44,903 bases of DNA from Enterobacter cancerogenus (GTDB lineage: Bacteria > Pseudomonadota > Gammaproteobacteria > Enterobacterales > Enterobacteriaceae), in NCBI GenBank assembly GCA_000773965.1, contig JRUP01000021.1, positions 1-44,903 of the forward strand, in the 5' to 3' direction. Below the pieces are notes generated by a model. The model did no database searches. It was not told the origin of the DNA and worked only from the letters and a program-made list of their open reading frames with translations. The position numbers and the translations under genes are program-made. Below are positions 39,634 to 44,903 of this stretch, one piece after another (positions within the stretch are counted from its first letter, which is position 1; every line of letters starts with the position of its first letter).

Positions 39634-40347
39634 ATGGCGGTATTTACTAACAAATCGGTATTGGTGTTGGGCGGTAGTCGGGGCATTGGCGCGGCCATCG
39701 TGCGGCGTTTTGCTTCCGAAGGTGCTGCGGTGGTGTTCAGTTACGCCGGCTCGCGCGAAGTGGCAGAAAAACTGGCGGAAGACACAGGCAGTAAAGCGGT
39801 TCAGGCGGATAGCGCCGATCGCGATGCCGTGACTAAGCTGGTACGCGAATCCGGGCCTCTGGATGTGCTGGTGGTGAATGCGGGCGTGGCAATTTTTGGT
39901 GATGCGTTAGAGCTGGAAAGCGATGCCATAGATCACTTATTCCGCATCAACATTCACGCACCTTATCACGCTGCGGTGGAAGCCGCCCGTCAGATGCCAG
40001 AAGGCGGTCGCATTATCGTCATTGGTTCCGTCAACGGAGACCGGATGCCAATGCCAGGCGGCGCAGCCTATGCCGTCAGCAAATCGGCCCTGCAGGGATT
40101 AGCGCGCGGTCTGGCCCGTGACTTTGGACCACGTGGTATTACGGTGAATGTCGTCCAGCCGGGTCCCGTCGACACCGATATGAATCCGGCAGACGGCCCG
40201 ATGAAGGAGCTGATGCACAGTTTTATGGCCATTCAGCGTCACGGTAAACCTGAAGAAGTGGCCGGAATGGTTGCCTGGATTGCCGGTCCGGAAGCTTCAT
40301 TCGTGACAGGCGCTATGCACACAATTGATGGCGGATTTGGCGCGTAA
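39634..40347 (+). CDS. bdcA: BdcA-like short-chain dehydrogenase (c-di-GMP-binding biofilm dispersal protein)
   Basis: The 237-residue protein matches E. coli BdcA (YjgI) closely: GGSRGIGAAIVRRF in the nucleotide site, ADSADRDAVTKLVRESGPLD, NAGVAIFG, FRINIHAPYHAAVEAARQMP, GSVNGDRMP, the catalytic pair in YAVSK with serine earlier, and the end GAMHTIDGGFGA. BdcA has a short-chain dehydrogenase fold, binds cyclic di-GMP and promotes biofilm dispersal in E. coli. It is divergent from bdcR. The following convergent gene encodes a diguanylate cyclase, so a c-di-GMP maker and a c-di-GMP binder are adjacent. The ATG lies 21 bases after the second operator, with GAGGGC upstream. Confidence 0.92.
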   Translation: MAVFTNKSVLVLGGSRGIGAAIVRRFASEGAAVVFSYAGSREVAEKLAEDTGSKAVQADSADRDAVTKLVRESGPLDVLVVNAGVAIFGDALELESDAIDHLFRINIHAPYHAAVEAARQMPEGGRIIVIGSVNGDRMPMPGGAAYAVSKSALQGLARGLARDFGPRGITVNVVQPGPVDTDMNPADGPMKELMHSFMAIQRHGKPEEVAGMVAWIAGPEASFVTGAMHTIDGGFGA

Positions 40348-40406
40348 GATGTCATCGATGAATTTGAGCCAGGTTGCCCCACTAAAACCTGGCTGCATTT
40401 GCTCTT

Positions 40407-41978
40407 TCAGCTGTGAGTGTTCAGATATGACTCATCGCTCTTCACCTGATTTCTGCCCGCCTGCTTAGCGGAATAGAGCGCCATATCGGCCTGCCTGATC
40501 AACAACTGAGCCGAGCGATTTTCTCTCTCAGTGTTCAGCGATGCACATCCCGCGCTCAGCGTCACCCGTTGGGAAGCTAACAGAGACGAGTCATGGATGA
40601 TGTCCTGCCCACGTACAGCTTGCACAGCAGCAGCGGCCACTGACATCGCATGCTCAATATCAGCACCGGGCAGCACGATGGCGAACTCTTCTCCTCCATA
40701 ACGTGCCACCAAATCGGTACCACGCAAGGAAATGGCGTTTATCGCCAGCGCCACACGCTTCAGGCATTCGTCCCCGGCCACATGGCCGTAAGTGTCGTTA
40801 TAGCGTTTGAAATAATCGATATCGATCATCACTAGCGAAACCGGCTCGTTGTGCGTGTCTGCGGCCAGGATGCACTCCTCAAGGTAGCGATCAAATGCAC
40901 GTCTGTTCGCGAGCCCCGTTAACGCATCCGCATGCGCCAGTCTGTTCAGCGCATAGTTGGCTGCACTCAGCTCATCACGAAGATTGGTCAGTTCAAGCTG
41001 ATAATGCAGGCTATGTCTGGCCTGACGTAGCACGAATACGCCCATGGCAACGATGGCGGATAACAGTGCAAGACTCAGCGACACATCCTGAACGCGTCCT
41101 TTCATCCATTTAATGAACAGGCTATGCGTGTCATACCCTGCTGCAACCACCAGCGGGTAACGATCCGATCGTGCAAAACCAAAGATTCGCGGTTTGCCAT
41201 CAAGTGCCGAGGTCCACTGCCCGCTTCCGCGGTTTGTGCCCTGCAGCATCTGCTGAAACAGATGGCTGGAAGAGAGGTCTTTGCCGATAAAACTATCAGG
41301 CATCGGCCGTGCGTATAACACGGAACTGTCAGCCAGCATTAACACCAGTACGTCCTTAGGCCCCATCTCGTAATAAGCGTAAAAGTGCCGGAAATAGTCA
41401 ACTTTCACCGTAGCCAGCAAAACGCCCTGAAACCCGCGCAGCGCATCGCTGATGCGAAGTGAGACGGGGATCACCAGATCGCCGGTGCTTCTGCTACGGA
41501 TCACCGGACCGAGATGAATGCTGTTGCGCGGATTGTCGCGTTGAAACCTAAAGTACTCGCGATCGGAGTTATTGATGTCTGCCGGTATCTGCGATGCAGA
41601 GGTGGCTATCCACTTGCCTTGGGCGTCGTAATAGAAAAGACCGTGCAGCTGCGGCAATCGCCCCTGAAGCTCCCGCATGGTCTGGCTCAGATTGCGGCTA
41701 TTGATACCGGTCACCAGCTGCGATTCAACGTCACGCTGCATTTCACGCATCGCGAGCTCAGTCTGCAAGAAAGTATCTTCTGCCTGCCGCGCCTGCGACA
41801 GCGCCAGATTGGTCGCCGTTTCCTCACTCTGCCTGACAGTGTCATTCCAGTCCTGGCGCAGTGTCCATATGCTGATGCCTAATACCGCTGCGATCAGCAC
41901 AATGCCTGCAAACGTGATGCTTCTGATAAGGGAGTGATAAAGGAGCCCTGCTTGCTCGCGCGCGTTTTTTTGCTTCAT
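40407..41978 (-). CDS. Membrane-bound diguanylate cyclase (GGEEF)
   Basis: The 523-residue protein has an N-terminal membrane helix (about 17-38), a periplasmic Cache-like sensor (about 45-295: LFYYDAQGKWIATSAS, DREYFRFQRDNPRNSIHLGP, VIPVSLRI), a second helix (about 298-320) and a cytoplasmic GGDEF domain (about 350-515). The catalytic motif is GGEEF in ARYGGEEFAIVLP, and RGTD five residues before it is an intact inhibitory I-site; HADALTGLANRRAF and MIDIDYFKRYNDTYGH complete the domain. It should make cyclic di-GMP in response to a periplasmic ligand. It converges on bdcA, 59 bases apart. Confidence 0.93.
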   Translation of the reverse strand: MKQKNAREQAGLLYHSLIRSITFAGIVLIAAVLGISIWTLRQDWNDTVRQSEETATNLALSQARQAEDTFLQTELAMREMQRDVESQLVTGINSRNLSQTMRELQGRLPQLHGLFYYDAQGKWIATSASQIPADINNSDREYFRFQRDNPRNSIHLGPVIRSRSTGDLVIPVSLRISDALRGFQGVLLATVKVDYFRHFYAYYEMGPKDVLVLMLADSSVLYARPMPDSFIGKDLSSSHLFQQMLQGTNRGSGQWTSALDGKPRIFGFARSDRYPLVVAAGYDTHSLFIKWMKGRVQDVSLSLALLSAIVAMGVFVLRQARHSLHYQLELTNLRDELSAANYALNRLAHADALTGLANRRAFDRYLEECILAADTHNEPVSLVMIDIDYFKRYNDTYGHVAGDECLKRVALAINAISLRGTDLVARYGGEEFAIVLPGADIEHAMSVAAAAVQAVRGQDIIHDSSLLASQRVTLSAGCASLNTERENRSAQLLIRQADMALYSAKQAGRNQVKSDESYLNTHS

Positions 41979-42396
41979 CCTTCATCCCCATTATCTTTTT
42001 CCAGCATTCAGTTAAGCAGATAAAGAGAAATGCGAAAGCTTAGCTGACACAACCCGCCAAATGGCTGAACTCCAGGATATTTCCTGCTGCTTAATATTGA
42101 TAACATTCAGGAATGATTACAAATTGATATCAGTAAGGATGACGAAGGACATTGCGTAAGAGCGTTTGAATAAAGATAGGTATTTCAATGAATATTTTTA
42201 GAATGCCATAATTAAGTTTCTTAAAAAGAAACCATGAGGAATCTGACCGGCTTAGCAGGCCAGATTCAATCGATGACAGTTATTAAATATTTAATCCAGC
42301 GCGCCTTTATTATTCAACTGAAGAAAGCATTTTGATGGCGCAGCGGATTAACAGCATGAACTGGCGTCTCTCTCAAATCAGTTCCCGACGATTGCA
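41979..42396. other. Intergenic region between the cyclase and exporter genes
   Basis: About 420 AT-rich bases. A 10-bp stem with one mismatch lies at 42239-42267 (GAATCTGACC against GGCCAGATTC) without a T-run. A 31-codon plus-strand frame from 42335, overlapping the end of the exporter gene antisense, has no cysteine, a poor ribosome binding site and no known motif. I see no precursor-peptide gene for the exporter here. Confidence 0.4.
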
Positions 42397-44202
42397 TTAC
42401 GCCGATTCAGCAATGACCGATTTAAACTGAGCGTGCCACATATTATAAAACTTGCCCTGTTTACCCATCAACAGAGCAAAACTTCCGTTTTCGATCACTT
42501 TTCCCTCCGCCATGACCACGATTCTGTCGAACTCTTTGATATTTCCCAGACGGTGAGTCACGGCGATAACCGTCGTGTCGAGTGAAAGGATTTCATTAAA
42601 CAGGCGATGTTCAGTTTCTGGATCGAGCGAGGATGAAAACTCATCAAAGATGAACAGATTGGCTTTACGGTATAACGCACGCGCGATCGCCAGCCTTTGC
42701 CACTGCCCGATTGAAAGTTCATCACCGCCAAACTGTTTACCCAGTCGGGTCTGCTGCGGATGAGGAAACGCGACTTTACTGAGTAAATCGTCAACCTGAG
42801 TGGAATGCGCTTCTGTGTCATACTGACTCAGTGCGATATTCTCACCGACGGTAAATTCATACTTGCCGTAGTCCTGAAACACAGTTGCCACTTGCTGGCG
42901 GTAACCGTCAATCTCCAGACTTTGTAGTGGAACACCGGATACGCTGATATCACCCTGTTCATAGGCATACATCCGCAGCAGCATTTTAATCAGCGTGGTT
43001 TTGCCACTTCCGTTATCCCCCAGAATCGCCACTTTCTCACCTGCCCAAATCTCAAGATCAATGCCGTCTAAGGCTCTCTTGCTCCGGCCTTCATAACCAA
43101 AGCTAAGATGCTTAATACTGAGTGAGAACGGCGTGTTATCCGGGAGTAATTTTTGGCCGTTGGTAACGGGCTCAATCTCCTCGGTCATAAAGGAGTGGTA
43201 ACTATGAAAAAAGCTGCCCATTGATGTCAGATTGGCACCGTAATTCGCAATTTCATCCAGATGCGATTTCATCATCACAATGGACTGAAACACCATCACT
43301 AACGCGCCCACCGCGATATCACTGCTGCGCAGATTGCTCAGGAAAAGATACACCCCGGCAAATAGCATCACCAGGCTAAGCAGCATGGCGGGAATGGGCG
43401 TTATCAGCGCCCTGACGCGTTGCTGGTGCATACGTTGATAGGTATTAAATGCTGACCCTGAGAATTTTTTTAGCAGATAACTACCCAGCCCATAAAGCCG
43501 AATTTCCTGTAAAAAGCTTTTATCCATACTGACACCATAGACGTAACGCATTGCAATTGCGTCCTTAGAGTTTTTGAATAACTCGTGCACGTATTTTTTC
43601 TGGATATGGATATTAATGATAATCATCGGTAATACGGACAATGCGCAAATGGCCGCCCCAATCCCTGAATACGCAATCAGCACCAATAGCAAGCTTCCAG
43701 CCATCACGGCGGCTCTGAAGGCGTAAATAATGCAAATGATGAAATTAAGCGGTCGATAGGCTGCTTCTTTCTTCAAAAATTCCAGCTGCTCGTAACGCTC
43801 CTTGTTATCAAACAGGCTCAGCGTGAAAGATTCATTCATTCTCCGCATAATATTTGCGCTGAAATGGCTGGTTGAAATTTCCGTCACATCACCCTGAATG
43901 AGATTCACCAACGGGGTCATCAGTTGAATACCCAGCAAAGACAGACACCAGATAGCAACACTGAACATCAGTGCATGATCACTGATTTGAGGCGTATGGA
44001 GTGTGTTAATTATCTTTCCTGTCATGAAGACATTAAGCGCCGGTATCAGGCCCTGAAGAAGGACGATGGCGATAAGTGCAGTAATACGAAGCGGGCTGGA
44101 TGCAAAGACGTACCTGATTGCCAATAACACTGACTGCCTCCCTTGTTGCAGTTGGAATGGGTCACGCGGGTCGAAACAATGATAGTTGAGAATGAAATTC
44201 AT
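42397..44202 (-). CDS. NisT-like ABC exporter (permease + ATPase)
   Basis: The 601-residue protein is an exporter-type half-transporter: six membrane helices over about 25-330 and an ATPase over about 360-595 with Walker A GDNGSGKTT, the signature LSIGQWQRLAIARAL, Walker B LFIFDE followed by FSSSLD, and AVTHRL with the switch histidine. The segment VFQDYGKYEFTVGENIALS matches that of lantibiotic exporters such as NisT (LFQDF.KYELT..ENI.LS), and no N-terminal peptidase is present. It probably exports a small peptide or modified peptide as a homodimer. The ATG at 44202 has a poor ribosome binding site. A weak Fur-like stretch lies at 44270-44288, between it and the divergent Nudix gene. No biosynthetic or precursor gene is visible. 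Confidence 0.82.
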   Translation of the reverse strand: MNFILNYHCFDPRDPFQLQQGRQSVLLAIRYVFASSPLRITALIAIVLLQGLIPALNVFMTGKIINTLHTPQISDHALMFSVAIWCLSLLGIQLMTPLVNLIQGDVTEISTSHFSANIMRRMNESFTLSLFDNKERYEQLEFLKKEAAYRPLNFIICIIYAFRAAVMAGSLLLVLIAYSGIGAAICALSVLPMIIINIHIQKKYVHELFKNSKDAIAMRYVYGVSMDKSFLQEIRLYGLGSYLLKKFSGSAFNTYQRMHQQRVRALITPIPAMLLSLVMLFAGVYLFLSNLRSSDIAVGALVMVFQSIVMMKSHLDEIANYGANLTSMGSFFHSYHSFMTEEIEPVTNGQKLLPDNTPFSLSIKHLSFGYEGRSKRALDGIDLEIWAGEKVAILGDNGSGKTTLIKMLLRMYAYEQGDISVSGVPLQSLEIDGYRQQVATVFQDYGKYEFTVGENIALSQYDTEAHSTQVDDLLSKVAFPHPQQTRLGKQFGGDELSIGQWQRLAIARALYRKANLFIFDEFSSSLDPETEHRLFNEILSLDTTVIAVTHRLGNIKEFDRIVVMAEGKVIENGSFALLMGKQGKFYNMWHAQFKSVIAESA

Positions 44203-44361
44203 TTACACTAATCGCTCACATCTACTTCGCAGCGCGTAACGAGGAAATGCGAAAAGATTTATCAAACATGTAATTAATAACCATTCTCACTTGAGCTATA
44301 CTCCTCCCTCCCTTCCGCCAACCCGGTACGAAGGCGCAGTAACAAAGACTGGAGGATGAAG

Positions 44362-44784
44362 ATGATCGCAGACAAGGTTATCCGCATTGCGGCGGCAATC
44401 ATGATCAATGCGGAGGGGCGAGTACTTCTGGTTCGCAAGCGCGGTACCCGCTATTTCATGCAGCCCGGAGGGAAAATTGAGTCGACTGAACGGCCTGTGG
44501 CTGCATTGATTCGTGAACTCAAAGAGGAGCTGCAAATCAATGTCACTGAGCAGGATACGCAATATGTCGGTCAGTTCACTGATACAGCCGCAAATGAGCC
44601 AGGACATACGCTTATCGCTGAAATATTCACTGTTCTTGCACCCACGACAACGATAATGCCAGCAGCTGAGATTGAAGAGATCGCCTGGCTCCATCCTTCC
44701 GAGAATGCTTGGCTGCCGTTAGCGCCGCTCACCGGCCAGCAGATACTCCCCCTCATATTGAACGCAGGCCAAAGCGCTCACTGA
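44362..44784 (+). CDS. Nudix hydrolase
   Basis: The 140-residue protein has a Nudix fold with an almost complete Nudix box: GGKIESTERPVAALIRELKE then ELQI, with the catalytic RELKEE glutamates present and only the late glycine changed to glutamine. Upstream are the strands RIAAAIMINAEGRVLLVRKR and YFMQP. Nudix enzymes split nucleoside diphosphates linked to another group, often to clean up oxidised or toxic nucleotides. I start it at the ATG 44362, six bases after GGAGG; the ATG at 44356 touches that site. It is divergent from the NisT-like exporter gene. No terminator is evident before the window ends. Substrate unknown. Confidence 0.88.
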   Translation: MIADKVIRIAAAIMINAEGRVLLVRKRGTRYFMQPGGKIESTERPVAALIRELKEELQINVTEQDTQYVGQFTDTAANEPGHTLIAEIFTVLAPTTTIMPAAEIEEIAWLHPSENAWLPLAPLTGQQILPLILNAGQSAH

Positions 44785-44903
44785 GTCTACCTATTGCCAG
44801 CCAGTCATGATGAGCGAGAGCAAACGTGAAATGAAGGGGATCTACACCTGATCAGGATCGCGAGGTGCGAGTCGATCCTTTGGAACAACCACTATAGAGA
44901 GTA

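Noticed and set aside
42335..42430. 31-codon frame as a possible precursor for the NisT-like exporter
   Set aside because: No cysteines or leader motif, poor ribosome binding site, and it overlaps the exporter gene antisense.
44270..44288. Fur-like sequence upstream of the NisT-like exporter
   Set aside because: Only about 12 of 19 positions match, far weaker than the two clear Fur boxes in the window.
1..44903. CRISPR arrays, tRNA or rRNA genes, insertion sequences
   Set aside because: No regularly spaced repeats, cloverleaf or ribosomal sequence was recognised, and no intact transposase or terminal inverted repeats were found.

Overview
The window looks like accessory DNA of an Erwiniaceae-type enterobacterium (Pantoea or Erwinia relatives), most likely part of a large plasmid or a plasmid-like island. 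Supporting signs are homologues of enterobacterial genes (ycgZ/ymgA/ariR, bdcA/bdcR, hns, hipBA, umuDC, fosA), Fur and LexA boxes of enterobacterial type, an accessory-type H-NS paralogue and long gene-poor stretches holding decayed genes. No replication, partition or conjugation gene is visible, so the plasmid reading is inference.

Layout. 1-7400 is gene-poor: a small helix-turn-helix gene, a winged-helix-like pseudogene with two in-frame stops, a DUF2171 gene, a first ycgZ-ymgA-ariR cassette, an umuDC remnant that keeps its LexA box, and an orphan YmgA-like gene. 7415-15448 is a catabolic locus: a leftward operon for a DUF1185 protein, an alpha/beta hydrolase, a flavin reductase with a degenerate Nudix-like tail, a luciferase-like monooxygenase and an aldehyde dehydrogenase, then an NCS1 permease. 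It is divergent from a GntR/FCD regulator and a DUF1330 gene. I infer uptake and oxidative cleavage of an unknown N-containing (probably cyclic) compound.

15531-23460 is an iron locus: an AraC regulator, a Fur box, a TonB-dependent receptor, a periplasmic binding protein and two YbtP/YbtQ-like ABC half-transporters. No siderophore biosynthesis set is present, so it fits scavenging of a foreign siderophore. 23611-29149 is a sugar locus bounded by paired LacI-type operators: an exported TIM-barrel isomerase/epimerase-like protein, a LacI regulator, a Gfo/Idh/MocA dehydrogenase, a second TIM-barrel protein and a nucleoside-symporter-like MFS permease. hipBA, an H-NS paralogue and a Fur-box-preceded, degenerate methyltransferase follow.

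34221-37073 holds a second ycgZ-ymgA-ariR cassette plus three further small two-helix proteins of the same type, one behind a good LexA-like box, along with a 29-residue secreted-type peptide and fosA. 37166-44784 carries a TauE/SafE permease, an AraC/cupin regulator, bdcR/bdcA with two matching operators, a membrane diguanylate cyclase, a NisT-like peptide exporter and a Nudix hydrolase.

The most striking theme is signalling: ten small YcgZ/YmgA/AriR-type candidate connector proteins, bdcRA and a diguanylate cyclase all lie within 45 kb. This suggests the element carries its own layer of control over biofilm, capsule and stress behaviour, partly tied to SOS, beside nutrient-scavenging modules for iron, sugar and a nitrogen compound.
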